Assembly (NCBI RefSeq): GCF_030063475.1
Contig: NZ_JASIRT010000001.1
Location: 1-64,000 of the forward strand
Length of the DNA stretch: 64,000 nt
Reading direction: 5' to 3'
Origin: Roseomonas sp. E05
Lineage (GTDB): Bacteria > Pseudomonadota > Alphaproteobacteria > Acetobacterales > Acetobacteraceae
The notes beneath the pieces are model-generated. The model had not been told where the DNA came from, did no database searches, and saw only the letters and a list, made by a program, of their open reading frames with translations. Of this stretch, positions 42,256-51,815 are shown one piece after another. Position numbers and translations under genes: made by a program. Numbering within the stretch: position 1 is the stretch's first letter; each line of letters opens with the position of its first letter.

Positions 42256-44827
42256 TGATCTCGGCGAACTGGCGCTGCCCGCTGGCGTTGATCTGACCAA
42301 TTGCGACCGCGAGCCCATCCATCTCCTCGGGACCATCCAGCCGATCGGCTTCCTGGTCGCGGTCTCGACGGACTGGATCGTGCGGCGGGCCTCGGCCAAT
42401 GCCGGCGAGCACCTGAGCCGGAGCACGGAAACCCTGCTGGGCGAATCCCTCACGGCGCTGCTGAGCCGCGAGGCGATGCACCAGATCGGCGGGCGGCTGC
42501 ACCTGCTGCGCGGCGCCAATGCGGTGGAGCGGCTGTTCGGCGTCGCACTGTGTGAAGGCGGCATCCCCTACGACCTCGCCATCCATCTCTCGGACGACCT
42601 GATCGTGCTGGAAGGCGAGCCCTCCGACCTGGAGGACGCGCTGGAAGCCGGCAACACCGTGCGCGGCATGCTCTCCCGCCTGCACCAGGCGGAGGGCTTC
42701 GAGGGCATCTGCCGCGAGGCGGTGCGGCAGATCCGCGGCCTCACCGGCTTCAACCGCGTCATGCTCTACCGCTTCGACCATGGCGGCGCGGGCGAGGTGA
42801 TCGCCGAATCGGCGGCGAGCTTCCTGCCCTCCTTCATGGGGCTGCACTTCCCGGCCTCCGACATCCCGCGGCAGGCACGGAAGCTCTACGAACGCACCTG
42901 GCTGCGCCTGATCGGCGACACCGAGGCGCCGCCGGTGCCGGTGCTGCCGCTGCTCGATGCCCGCCGGCAGCCGCTCGACCTCTCGCTCAGCGTGCTGCGC
43001 AGCGTCTCGCCGATCCATATCGAGTACCTGCGCAACATGGGCGTGCAGGCCTCCATGTCGGTCTCGGTGCTGCGCAAGGGGCGGCTCTGGGGGCTGATCG
43101 CCTGCCACCACAATGAGCCGCTGCGCGTCTCCTTCGAGCGCCGCACCGCCGCCGAGCTGTTCGGGCAGGTGTTCTCGCTGGTGCTGGAGAGCCGCGAGCG
43201 CGAGGCCGACCAGGCGCGCGAGGCCGAGGCCAACCGGGTGCACCAGCAGCTGATGGCGGCGCTGGGCGCCATGCGGCCGGGCAGCCAGTCGCTCACCGAG
43301 TTCCTGGAGCTGCTCTCCGAGGTGATCCCCTGCGACGGCATCGGCCTATGGAGCAAACGCGGCACCGCGATGCGCGGCCATGCGCCGACCATCGAGGAGT
43401 TCTCCGGCCTGGTCCGCTTCCTGAACCGGACGGCCTCGGGCACGATCTACGCCACCCACCGGCTGGGCGAGATGTACCCGCCGGCAAGCGAGTTCGCCGA
43501 GCGCACGGCGGGGCTGCTGGCCATCCCCCTCTCCCGTACTCCGCGCGACTATCTCGTCTTCTTCCGCCGCGCCGTGACGCATTCCGTCACCTGGGCGGGC
43601 GACCCGCACAAGCCGGTGGCGCTCGGCCCCAACGGCGCGCGGCTGACCCCGCGCAAGAGCTTCGCCGCCTGGCAGGAGACGGTCGAGGGCCAGAGCCGCC
43701 CCTGGGCCGAGAGCGACCTGCTGATGGCCGAGCGCCTGCGGGTGACGCTGCTGGAGGTGGTGCTGCAGCTCACCGACCTCGCGGAGCGCGAGCGGCAGGC
43801 GGCGCAGGAGCGGCAGGAGATCCTGATCGCCGAGCTGAACCACCGCGTGCGCAACATCCTCGGCCTGATCCGCGGCCTGGTGACGCAGAGCCGCGGCCAT
43901 GCCGCCACGGTGGACGAGTTCGCCGAGATGGTGGGCGGGCGCATCCAGGCCCTCGCCCGTGCGCATGACCAGATCACCACCGACCGCTGGCGCCCGGCGC
44001 CGCTGGACGAGCTGATCCGCGCCGAGGCGGAGGCCTACCTGAACGGCCAGACCGACCGGCTGCGCCTCTCCGGCCCGCCGGTGCTGCTGGAGCCGGGCGC
44101 CTATACCACCCTGGCGCTCGTCATCCACGAGATGATGACCAATGCCGCCAAGTACGGGGCGCTGTGCGACCGGAGCGGGCGCGTGAGCGTGCGCTGGGAC
44201 TTCACCGGCAACGCGGACCTGGAGATCCACTGGATCGAGGAGGGCGGCCCCCCGGTGAAGCCGCCGATGCGCCAGGGCTTCGGCACCACCATCGTCGAGC
44301 GCGCCCTGCCGCACGACCTGAAGGGTGAGGCCGAGCTGCACTACAAGCTCTCCGGCATGGAGGCCCGCTTCCTGCTGCCGGCCGACTGCGTCCACCGCGG
44401 CGAGGGGGGCGGCCGGATGCCGGAACTGTCCTCCGCCCGGCCGGAGGCTCCACAGGAGGACATTTTCGCGCTTTCCGGCCGGGTGCTGCTGGTCGAGGAC
44501 AACCTGCTGATCGCGATGGATGCCGAGGACCAGCTCCGCCGCATGGGCGCGACGGAGGTGGACGTGGCGAGCAGCGTGCAGGCCGCCCTGCGGCTGCTGG
44601 AGCACGCTCCGCCGCAGATCGCGCTGCTGGATGTCAATCTCGGCCGTGAAAGCAGCTTTCCCGTGGCGGATGCGCTGACGGCCCGGGGCATCCCCTTCAT
44701 CTTCGCCACCGGCTATGGCGAGACCAATGCCTTCCCGGACCGCTTCCGCAGCGCGGAGGTGGTCGGCAAGCCCTATACGGCGACGGAGGTGCGGCAGGCG
44801 CTGCAGCGCCGGCTGTCCGGCCGCTAG
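42248..44827 (+). CDS. bphP: bacteriophytochrome HWE histidine kinase fused to receiver domain
   Basis: An 859-residue light sensor. The order is PAS (Cys19 in TNCDREPIHLLGTIQPIG, the biliverdin-attachment position), GAF (PASDIP at 202-207) and PHY (tongue region PRKSFAAWQETVEG). An HWE/HisKA_2 kinase follows (His532 in ELNHRVRN; W-x-E in IHWIEEGGP). A C-terminal receiver comes last (VEDN, Asp795 in LLDVNLG, Lys in VVGKPY). Red/far-red light probably controls autophosphorylation and transfer to its own receiver. The output regulator is not evident. It overlaps bphO. Its TAG stop lies in a dispersed repeat. Confidence 0.94.
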   Translation: MHDDLGELALPAGVDLTNCDREPIHLLGTIQPIGFLVAVSTDWIVRRASANAGEHLSRSTETLLGESLTALLSREAMHQIGGRLHLLRGANAVERLFGVALCEGGIPYDLAIHLSDDLIVLEGEPSDLEDALEAGNTVRGMLSRLHQAEGFEGICREAVRQIRGLTGFNRVMLYRFDHGGAGEVIAESAASFLPSFMGLHFPASDIPRQARKLYERTWLRLIGDTEAPPVPVLPLLDARRQPLDLSLSVLRSVSPIHIEYLRNMGVQASMSVSVLRKGRLWGLIACHHNEPLRVSFERRTAAELFGQVFSLVLESREREADQAREAEANRVHQQLMAALGAMRPGSQSLTEFLELLSEVIPCDGIGLWSKRGTAMRGHAPTIEEFSGLVRFLNRTASGTIYATHRLGEMYPPASEFAERTAGLLAIPLSRTPRDYLVFFRRAVTHSVTWAGDPHKPVALGPNGARLTPRKSFAAWQETVEGQSRPWAESDLLMAERLRVTLLEVVLQLTDLAERERQAAQERQEILIAELNHRVRNILGLIRGLVTQSRGHAATVDEFAEMVGGRIQALARAHDQITTDRWRPAPLDELIRAEAEAYLNGQTDRLRLSGPPVLLEPGAYTTLALVIHEMMTNAAKYGALCDRSGRVSVRWDFTGNADLEIHWIEEGGPPVKPPMRQGFGTTIVERALPHDLKGEAELHYKLSGMEARFLLPADCVHRGEGGGRMPELSSARPEAPQEDIFALSGRVLLVEDNLLIAMDAEDQLRRMGATEVDVASSVQAALRLLEHAPPQIALLDVNLGRESSFPVADALTARGIPFIFATGYGETNAFPDRFRSAEVVGKPYTATEVRQALQRRLSGR

Positions 44828-44929
44828 AGCATTTTCCGTTCGCTCCGGCTCACGGAAAACGCTCCAACTGTTTGTTTTTAAGAGCATCTTCACCCATTCC
44901 GATGATGCCATCGGAACGGGATCTGCTCC
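44824..44929 (-). repeat. 106-bp double-hairpin dispersed repeat, copy B (inverted)
   Basis: The reverse complement matches copy A at 16151-16256 over its full length, with seven differences seen by eye. The CTAG end overlaps the bphP stop (TAG 44825-44827). The hairpin nearest the gene is AGCATTTTCCGT/ACGGAAAACGCT, placed where a terminator would be. Confidence 0.88.
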
Positions 44930-44950
44930 AGGCCGCGTCGGCCCGCCGCC

Positions 44951-46510
44951 TCAGGCGGCGGGCTGCTTCCGCTCCGGCTGGTTCCGCGCCAGCAGGCTCG
45001 CGGCCTCCGGGCACGGCATGGCGGCGCCGAACAGATAGCCCTGACCGTACTGGCAGCCCAGTTCCCGCAGAAGCCGCTGCTGCCCGGCCTCCTCGATCCC
45101 CTCCGCCGTGATGGCGGTGCCCAGGCCGAGCCCCAGACCGAGGATGGAGCGGACGATCTTCATCTGCTTCTCGTCACCCCGGAAGGAGCGGATGAAGGAG
45201 CGGTCGATCTTGATCTTGTCGAAGGAGAAGCGGGAGAGCAGCGCCAGGCTGGAGTAACCGGTGCCGAAATCGTCCAGGGCGACGCGGATGCCGGCGCCCC
45301 GCAGCTCATCGATCACGCGCTGCGCCACTTCCGGCTCCTGGATCAGGGCGCTTTCGGTGATCTCGACCTCCAGCCGCTGCGCCGGCAGCGTGGCCTCCCG
45401 CGCGGCGGCGATGATGCGGCGCGCGAGCAGCGAATCGGCCAGTTGCAGAGGCGAGAGGTTGAAGGCCACCCAGACCGGCGCCGGCCAGCCCGCCGCATCC
45501 TCGCAGACCTGCCGCAGCAGGTGCTCGCTCAGCGTTCCGATCAGGCCGCAGCGCTCGGCGGCGGCGATGAACTGGTCGGGCGGGACGAAGCGGCCATCGG
45601 GCGCACGCCAGCGGGCCAGCGCCTCGAAGCCGGCGACATGGCCACCGGCGAGATCGACGACCGGCTGATAGTAGGGCCGGATGGCGCCACTCTGCACCGC
45701 GGCCGGCAGCGCGCGGTCGAGCCAGGCGCGGGCCTGCATCTGCGCCCGCATGGCGGGATCGAAGATGCGGATCTCGTTGCGGTTTCCCTGCCGTGCCGCC
45801 TGCAGGGCCACATCGGCGCCGCGCAGCACCTCGCGCAGGGTGGGGCCGTGCTCGGGCACCGCGGCCGCCCCGACGCGTACCCCGATCTCGATCTCCTCCC
45901 CGGCCTCCTTCACGGTGCCACGGACGGCCTTGAGGGCGCGCTGGGCGCTCCATGGCAGCGTCCAGGGCAGCGCCTCCTCCATGATCACCATGAACTCGTT
46001 GCCACCGACGCGCAGGACGGTGGTGTCCGGGAAGGCGGCGCGCAGCCGCTCGGCCGTCTCGGCCAGCAGCCCGTCCCCGGCGAGGTGGCCGAGCGCGTCG
46101 TTCACCTGCTTGAAGCCCGCCAGGTCGATCCGCAGCACGCCGGTGCGGGGCTCGGCGCTGCGGTAGCGGGCTTCGCGCTGCTCCATCAGCTTCGCCAGGA
46201 AGTGGCGGTTGGGCAGGCGCGTCAGCGGGTCGTGACTGGCCATCCAGTCGGCGTCGCCCTCCGCCTGGCGGCGGCGCCGGCTTTCCCGCCGCAGGTCGGA
46301 CAGGCGGCGCAGGGCATAGATGAAACCGCACCAGCCCGTCAGCACCACGGCGGCGAGCAGCTCGTCGGCCTCGATCTCCTCATGATGCGCCAGAAAGGCG
46401 ACGAGGTGCTCGAAAGCATCGAGCCAGGTGGCCAGCAGACCAGCGAATACGCCCAGCGCCAGCAGAGCGAGTGCATCCGTGACCGCCCGGTGGCGCAAGT
46501 ACCCCATCAT
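44951..46510 (-). CDS. GGDEF-EAL protein with degenerate GGNEF site (probable c-di-GMP phosphodiesterase)
   Basis: A 519-residue protein. Two N-terminal membrane helices (about 12-30 and 50-68) precede the GGDEF domain (DPLTRLPNRHF; RVGGNEFMVIM). The active-site motif reads GGNEF, so cyclase activity is doubtful. The EAL domain looks complete: FEALARW, NLSPLQ, EITES, ALDDFGTGYSSL, DKIKIDRSFI and AEGIE. Hydrolysis of c-di-GMP is the likely activity. It converges on bphP. GGAGG precedes ATG 46510. Confidence 0.92.
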   Translation of the reverse strand: MMGYLRHRAVTDALALLALGVFAGLLATWLDAFEHLVAFLAHHEEIEADELLAAVVLTGWCGFIYALRRLSDLRRESRRRRQAEGDADWMASHDPLTRLPNRHFLAKLMEQREARYRSAEPRTGVLRIDLAGFKQVNDALGHLAGDGLLAETAERLRAAFPDTTVLRVGGNEFMVIMEEALPWTLPWSAQRALKAVRGTVKEAGEEIEIGVRVGAAAVPEHGPTLREVLRGADVALQAARQGNRNEIRIFDPAMRAQMQARAWLDRALPAAVQSGAIRPYYQPVVDLAGGHVAGFEALARWRAPDGRFVPPDQFIAAAERCGLIGTLSEHLLRQVCEDAAGWPAPVWVAFNLSPLQLADSLLARRIIAAAREATLPAQRLEVEITESALIQEPEVAQRVIDELRGAGIRVALDDFGTGYSSLALLSRFSFDKIKIDRSFIRSFRGDEKQMKIVRSILGLGLGLGTAITAEGIEEAGQQRLLRELGCQYGQGYLFGAAMPCPEAASLLARNQPERKQPAA

Positions 46511-46640
46511 CCCATGCCTCCGCCGCGGGCCGGGGCGAAACCCGGGTGGCCAGCCGCGCCGTTGTCTGGCGGCATGGCCAGCCCCTCAGGCCGCCCCTGG
46601 TGCCATTCTGGCGGGGCATGCTGAACGGCGGGTTAAGGCG

Positions 46641-47909
46641 TCACAGCGCCCGCCAGCCGATGTCACGGCGGCAGAAGCCGTCCGGCCACTTCAGCTGGTC
46701 CACCGCGTCATAGGCGGCGTCATGCGCGGCGCGCAAAGTCGGGCCGGTGGCGGCGATGCCCAGCACCCGGCCACCCGCGGCGAGCAGCGCGCCATCCGGC
46801 CCGCGCGTGGTGCCGGCATGGAACACATGCGCCCCCGGCACCGCCGCCGCCGCCTCCACGCCCTCGATGCGGGTGCCCTTGGCATAGGCGCCGGGATAGC
46901 CGCGCGCCGCCATCACCACCACCAGCGCCGCCTCCGGCGACCAGCGCAGCGCGAACCGCTCCAGCTCCCCGTCGCAGGCGGCGAGCAGCGCCGCCAGCAG
47001 GTCGGACTGCAGCCGCAGCATCAGCACCTGGCACTCGGGATCACCGAAGCGGACGTTGAACTCGATCAGGCGCGGGCCGGAATCGGTCAGCATCAGCCCG
47101 GCGAAGAGCACGCCGCGGAAGGGGGTGCCGCGCCGCGCCATCTCCGCCAGCGTGGGGCGGATGATGCGCGCCATCACCTCGGCCTCGATCTCCGGCGTGA
47201 AGGCCGGCGGCGGGGAATAGGCGCCCATGCCGCCGGTGTTCGGGCCGAGATCGCCCTCGCCCACGCGCTTGTGGTCCTGCGCCGCGGCCATCGGCAGCGC
47301 CATGGTGCCGTCGCAGAGCGCGAAGAAGGAGACTTCCTGCCCGAACAGGCATTCCTCGATCAGCACCGAGGCGCCGGCCGCGCCATGCACGCGGTCTTCC
47401 ATGATCTCGCTGATGGCGGCCTCGGCCTCCGCCGCCGTCCCGGCCACCACCACGCCCTTGCCGGCGGCGAGGCCATCCGCCTTCACCACGATGGGCGTGC
47501 CCTTGCGCCGGACATAGTCGCGCGCCGCGGCGGGATCGGTGAACTGCGCCCATTCGGCGCCCGGCACGCCGGCGGCGCTGGTCACCTCGCGGGTGAAGGC
47601 CTTGCTGCCTTCCAGCCGTGCCGCCGCCGCGCTCGGGCCGAAGCAGCGGATGCCGGCGGCGGCGCAGGCATCGGCGAGCCCCAGCGTCAGCGGCGCCTCC
47701 GGCCCGACCACCACCAGGTCCACCGCCTTGTCCTTCGCGAAGGCCACCAGCGCCGGCACGTCCTCGGCGCCGATCGGCACGCATTCGGCCAGTTCGGCGA
47801 TGCCGGCATTGCCAGGGGCGCACCACAGCTTGCCCAGCAGCCCGGAGCCGGCGAGCGCCCAGGCCAGCGCATGCTCACGGCCGCCGCCGCCGACCAGCAA
47901 CACCTTCAT
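46641..47909 (-). CDS. purD: phosphoribosylamine--glycine ligase
   Basis: A 422-residue ATP-grasp enzyme of purine synthesis, making GAR from phosphoribosylamine, glycine and ATP. KVLLVGGGGREHALAWAL at the N-terminus, VKADGLAAGKGVVVA and the EFNVRFGDPECQVLM metal site are clear. GAGGAGGGTGG precedes ATG 47909; the frame is open to 47987. It stands alone. Confidence 0.97.
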   Translation of the reverse strand: MKVLLVGGGGREHALAWALAGSGLLGKLWCAPGNAGIAELAECVPIGAEDVPALVAFAKDKAVDLVVVGPEAPLTLGLADACAAAGIRCFGPSAAAARLEGSKAFTREVTSAAGVPGAEWAQFTDPAAARDYVRRKGTPIVVKADGLAAGKGVVVAGTAAEAEAAISEIMEDRVHGAAGASVLIEECLFGQEVSFFALCDGTMALPMAAAQDHKRVGEGDLGPNTGGMGAYSPPPAFTPEIEAEVMARIIRPTLAEMARRGTPFRGVLFAGLMLTDSGPRLIEFNVRFGDPECQVLMLRLQSDLLAALLAACDGELERFALRWSPEAALVVVMAARGYPGAYAKGTRIEGVEAAAAVPGAHVFHAGTTRGPDGALLAAGGRVLGIAATGPTLRAAHDAAYDAVDQLKWPDGFCRRDIGWRAL

Positions 47910-48223
47910 GACCTGCCACCCTCCTCGCGCGAAGTCCGGCCGCGCGCTAGCACAGCGCAGCGCGCGCGTCAGCCCATCGCCGCGCATGACGCTGCGCTCA
48001 GACGCCAGGGTAGCGCAGCCCGCTCCGGTAACGCAGGACCGCTCCGGCCCAGGCCGGTGTCGGCGCGGCGCGCAATCTGCCTCAGCCGCTCGGGCGGGGC
48101 AGCCCGCCAGCAGGCCTCAGGAGGCGCGGACGAGGACATCTTTGCCGCCGCGGCAGGGACTGAGCCGCCCTCCCCCGCGTGTTGGGGACGCCGGCGCAAG
48201 GCCTGGGGCCGGCCGGGCACGCC
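47910..48223. other. 314-bp intergenic region between purD and a lipoprotein gene
   Basis: No gene was recognised on either strand. The part next to purD contains alternating CGCG stretches (CTAGCACAGCGCAGCGCGCGCG). No hairpin with a T-run and no clear promoter hexamers were seen. Confidence 0.4.
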
Positions 48224-48514
48224 TCAGGGTGCGGGCAGGATGCCGCTGCGCCGGTAGGCGTCGAGGCAGTCGTTGCGCACCCGGGCGCCGATCACCGCCG
48301 CCCGCGGGTTGGTCGCGCCCAGCCAGGGCTGGCTCACCTCTGCCGCGCGGCCGCGGCGGATGCAGGCCAGCTCCGCTGCCCGGTCCCGCTCCGTCTGCCC
48401 GGACGGGCGCGCCGGCGCCGGCTCCGCCGGCGCTTCCTGCGGCGCGGCACAGCCCGCCAGTCCCACCGCCCACCCCACCGCCAGCCCCGCCGCGAGCCAT
48501 GCCCTCCGCCGCAT
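48224..48514 (-). CDS. small hypothetical lipoprotein
   Basis: A 96-residue protein with a lipoprotein signal (MRRRAWLAAGLAVGWAVGLAGC) and a Pro/Glu-rich linker. A short helical domain follows, with a cysteine pair (AELACIRRG...VRNDCLDAYRRSG). A strong site (GGGAGAAGGGAGG) precedes ATG 48514. The function is unknown. The much longer frame to 49297 is not credible because it overlaps the opposite gene. Confidence 0.65.
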   Translation of the reverse strand: MRRRAWLAAGLAVGWAVGLAGCAAPQEAPAEPAPARPSGQTERDRAAELACIRRGRAAEVSQPWLGATNPRAAVIGARVRNDCLDAYRRSGILPAP

Positions 48515-48661
48515 TCCCACCCTCCCTTCTCCCCTTGGCGCCGCAGCCGGCGGCCCGCCGGCCCCATTCCGCCGGAGAGCACGCCGGAAGTACACCGCCT
48601 GCCTCGATTGACCCCGTGTCACAGCCGCGCGACAAGCGCGCCCCCCACTGGAAACCGCTCC

Positions 48662-49258
48662 ATGCGCATCCCTCTGCAAAGGCTCCTTGCCGCCCTCGCG
48701 CTGGCCGCCGGCACCACCGGCGCTGCCCTGGCGAAGGACCGCCCGCCTGCCATGCCGACGCGCGACGCCGTGGTCAGCTATGAGGTGGACCCCAGCCCGC
48801 CGACGGTGGAGAGCGTGGCCTTCCTGGCCTCCGAAGGGCGCATCCGCACCGAGGGGCAGGGCCTGCTCAGCCGCGTGACCCATCTGATCGATACCCGGGG
48901 CGGCGAGGTGACCGCCGTGATCGATGAGGAGCGCACCTATCACGATCTCGGGAAGGTGGCCGAGGTCATGACACAGGACATCCTGCCCGTCCGGTCCGGG
49001 GACAAGGTGAGGCGCGAGGGCACCGACCGCGTCGCCGGCCAGCCCTGCACGCTCTGGCGGATCGAGCCGGCGGGCGAGAGCACCGACGAGGAGGCGCGCC
49101 ATGCCTGCATCACCGCCGACGGCGTGCCGCTGCGGCTGCGCGAGGGCGAGGGCGAGGACGCCGTGACCCTCTACGTGGCGACGGAGGTGCGCTACGGCGC
49201 CCAGGACCCGGCGCGCTTCCGCGTCCCCTCCGGCTACGCGCCGCTCACCGAGCCATAG
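48662..49258 (+). CDS. hypothetical secreted protein
   Basis: A 198-residue protein with a signal peptide (MRIPLQRLLAALALAAGTTGAALAK). A beta-rich body follows, with VVSYEVDPSPPTVESVAFLASEGRIRTEG, VIDEERTYHDLGKVAEVM and GQPCTLWRIEPAG...RHACITADGVPLRLREG. The pattern recalls periplasmic DUF4412-type proteins, but the match is weak. Two cysteines could form a disulfide. The next plus-strand gene is xseA, 50 bp on. Confidence 0.65.
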   Translation: MRIPLQRLLAALALAAGTTGAALAKDRPPAMPTRDAVVSYEVDPSPPTVESVAFLASEGRIRTEGQGLLSRVTHLIDTRGGEVTAVIDEERTYHDLGKVAEVMTQDILPVRSGDKVRREGTDRVAGQPCTLWRIEPAGESTDEEARHACITADGVPLRLREGEGEDAVTLYVATEVRYGAQDPARFRVPSGYAPLTEP

Positions 49259-49308
49259 GGGCCGCTCGCCCTCGCCACAGGGCGCGGCGCGCCGCATAAT
49301 GGCGCCCG

Positions 49309-50781
49309 ATGGATACGCTTCCCGAAGCCCCCCCCAGCAACACGCCGGAATTCACCGTCTCGGAGATCAGCGGCGCCATCAAGCGCACGCTGGAATCCGA
49401 GTTCGGCCGGGTGCGGGTGCGCGGCGAGATCACCGAGCTGAAGGCCTATCCCTCCGGCCATATCTACTTCGCCCTGAAGGACGAGGGCGCGAAGATCCGC
49501 GCCATCATCTGGCGCTATGCCGTGCCGCGCCTCTCGCTGCGGCCGGAGAACGGGGTGGAGGTGATCGCCACCGGCAAGGTTTCCACCTATGGCGAGCGCT
49601 CGGACTACCAGCTCATCGTCGACCGGATGGAATATGCCGGCGAGGGCGCGCTGCTGGCCCGCGTCGAGGCGCTGCGCAAGAAGCTCGGCGCCGAGGGGCT
49701 GTTCGACGAGGCGCGCAAGCGCCCCCTGCCGCTGCTGCCGCGCGTCATCGGCGTGGTCTCCTCCGAGAAGGGCGCGGTGATCCAGGACATCCGCACCACC
49801 ATCGCCCGGCGCTTCCCCCGTTCGGTGCTGCTCTGGCCGGTGCCGGTGCAGGGCCAGGGCGCGGCGGAGCAGATCGCCGCCGCCATCGAGGGCTTCTCCC
49901 GCCTGCCGCGCGGCATCCCCCGCCCGGACGTGCTGATCGTCGCGCGCGGCGGCGGCAGCCTGGAGGACCTGATGGCCTTCAACGAGGAGATCGTCGTCCG
50001 CGCCGCCGCCGCCTGCCCGATCCCGCTGATCTCGGCGGTCGGGCACGAGACGGACACCACGCTGATCGACTTCGCCTCCGACCGCCGCGCGCCGACCCCG
50101 ACCGCCGCCGCCGAGCTGGCGGTGCCGGCGCGGGCCGAGCTGCTGGCCGGGCTGGCGCAGACCGCCGCCCGGCTGCTCGCCAGCGGCCAGGGCGCGCTGG
50201 ACCGCGCCCGGCTGCGGCTCTCCCGCGTCGAGGGGCGGATGCCGGACCTGCCCGGTCTGGTCGGCGCCGCGCGGCAGCGGCTGGACGACCGCGCCGAGCG
50301 CCTCGCCCTTGCCCCGCGCGCGCTGCTCACCCGCAAGCGCGCCGCGCTGGACGCCATCGCCCACCGCCTGCCGCATCCGCGCGAGACGCTGGCCGGCCAC
50401 CGGCACACGCTCGACCTGCTTGCCGCCCGCGCCGGGGCGGCGCTGCAGCGGATGCTCGACCGCCGCCAGACCGCGCTGCACCGCCTTCCCGATCCCGGCG
50501 CCCGCGTCGCGGGGCGGCTGCGCGAGGCTCGGCTGCGCCTGCAGGGGCTCACCGCCCGGCTGGAGGGGGCCTCCTACCAGGGCGTGCTGGCGCGCGGCTT
50601 CGCCCTGCTGCGCGACGAGGCCGGCGAGCCGGTGACGCACGCCGCCGATGTCGCGCCCGGCGCCAGGCTGAGCGTGACGCTGCAGGATGGCAGCCTGGAC
50701 GTGACCGCCGACGGCAAGACGCCCGGCGGCACACCGCCCAAGGGCCGGCGCACGCCCCCCGCCCAGGGCTCGCTGCTCTGA
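49309..50781 (+). CDS. xseA: exodeoxyribonuclease VII large subunit
   Basis: A 490-residue subunit. It has an OB-fold N-terminus (FTVSEISGAIKRTLESEFGRVRVRGEITELK...GHIYFALKDEGAKIRAIIWR), a catalytic core with VGVVSSEKGAVIQDI-like text, PDVLIVARGGGSLEDLMAFN and SAVGHETDTTLIDFASDRRAPTPTAAAE, and a long helical arm. It degrades single-stranded DNA with XseB, which is not in this window. It is followed 2 bp later by the M23 peptidase gene. Confidence 0.97.
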   Translation: MDTLPEAPPSNTPEFTVSEISGAIKRTLESEFGRVRVRGEITELKAYPSGHIYFALKDEGAKIRAIIWRYAVPRLSLRPENGVEVIATGKVSTYGERSDYQLIVDRMEYAGEGALLARVEALRKKLGAEGLFDEARKRPLPLLPRVIGVVSSEKGAVIQDIRTTIARRFPRSVLLWPVPVQGQGAAEQIAAAIEGFSRLPRGIPRPDVLIVARGGGSLEDLMAFNEEIVVRAAAACPIPLISAVGHETDTTLIDFASDRRAPTPTAAAELAVPARAELLAGLAQTAARLLASGQGALDRARLRLSRVEGRMPDLPGLVGAARQRLDDRAERLALAPRALLTRKRAALDAIAHRLPHPRETLAGHRHTLDLLAARAGAALQRMLDRRQTALHRLPDPGARVAGRLREARLRLQGLTARLEGASYQGVLARGFALLRDEAGEPVTHAADVAPGARLSVTLQDGSLDVTADGKTPGGTPPKGRRTPPAQGSLL

Positions 50782-50783
50782 CC

Positions 50784-51638
50784 ATGAGGGACCGGATGAT
50801 GATTGGCCGCCGCCTGATCCTGGGAGCGCCTGCCCTGCTGCTCGGCGCCTGCGCCGCCGGGCGGGAGACGGCGACCGCCGCCATGGCTGCCCCGCTGCTG
50901 GAGCTGGCGGCGGATGGGCTCGCCCAGGGTGGCTTCTCGGTGGGGCGGGTGCCGCCGGGCAGCCGCGTCACCCTCGATGGCCGGGCGATCAGCGTCGGAG
51001 CCGAGGGGCGCTTCGCCCTGGGCTTCGGGCGGGATGCGGCGCCCGAGGCGCAGCTTGCCGTCCATGCGCCGGACGGGCGGGCGGAGACGCGCCGCCTCGC
51101 CATCGCACGGCGCGAATGGGACATCCAGCGCCTGACCGGCCTGCCGCCGAAGATGGTCACGCCGGATGCGAAGCAGCTCGCCCGCATCAAGGCGGAGCGG
51201 GCGCGGCTGAACGCGCTGCGCCGGCTGGACAGCCCCCTGCCCCATTTCGCCGAGGGCTTCGACTGGCCGGCGCGCGGGCGGATCAGTGGCGTCTATGGCA
51301 GCCAGCGCATCCTGAACGGCGAGCCCCGCGCACCGCATCTCGGCCTCGACGTCGCCGTTCCCACCGGCACGCCCTGCGCCGCCATGGGGGGCGGGCGCGT
51401 GCTGCTGGCAGACAACCTCTACTTCACCGGCAATACGGTGCTGCTGGACCATGGCCATGGGCTGGTCAGCCTCTATGCCCATCTCTCCCGCATGGATGTG
51501 GCGGAAGGCGCGATGCTCGCCCGCGGCCAGCATCTCGGCGAGACCGGCGCGACAGGCCGCGTCACCGGGCCACACCTGCATCTCGGCCTCTACTGGTTCA
51601 CCACGGCGCTGGACCCCCGCCCGCTGCTGCCGGCCTGA
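50784..51638 (+). CDS. M23 family metallopeptidase, lipoprotein
   Basis: A 284-residue LytM-type endopeptidase. The N-terminus MIGRRLILGAPALLLGAC is a lipoprotein signal. The zinc residues are in HLGLDVAVPTG (HxxxD) and HLHLGL (HxH). The middle contains TLDGRAISVGAEGRFALGFGRD. It probably cleaves peptidoglycan cross-bridges. The start is 2 bp after xseA; ATG 50796 is supported by GAGGGA and is equally possible. Confidence 0.9.
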   Translation: MRDRMMIGRRLILGAPALLLGACAAGRETATAAMAAPLLELAADGLAQGGFSVGRVPPGSRVTLDGRAISVGAEGRFALGFGRDAAPEAQLAVHAPDGRAETRRLAIARREWDIQRLTGLPPKMVTPDAKQLARIKAERARLNALRRLDSPLPHFAEGFDWPARGRISGVYGSQRILNGEPRAPHLGLDVAVPTGTPCAAMGGGRVLLADNLYFTGNTVLLDHGHGLVSLYAHLSRMDVAEGAMLARGQHLGETGATGRVTGPHLHLGLYWFTTALDPRPLLPA

Positions 51639-51815
51639 GGCCGGCGCGCCCTCGGAGGTTCTGCTCCAGGCCCCGCCGCCGGGGAGGCGACGGCCTGCCG
51701 GGAAGCCCGGCCTGAGGGATCAGCATGGCGGCCCCGCGCAGCGCGGGGCAAACACCACGAAATCGCCGCACCATGTTCATGATCCGGTAAGGGTCCTGTG
51801 GGCATAGGGCGGCGC

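Noticed and set aside
51732-51748. CCCCGCG-CAG-CGCGGGG hairpin after the M23 peptidase gene
   Set aside because: It has a seven-bp stem without a T-run, 94 bp past the stop. Such GC palindromes are frequent by chance here.
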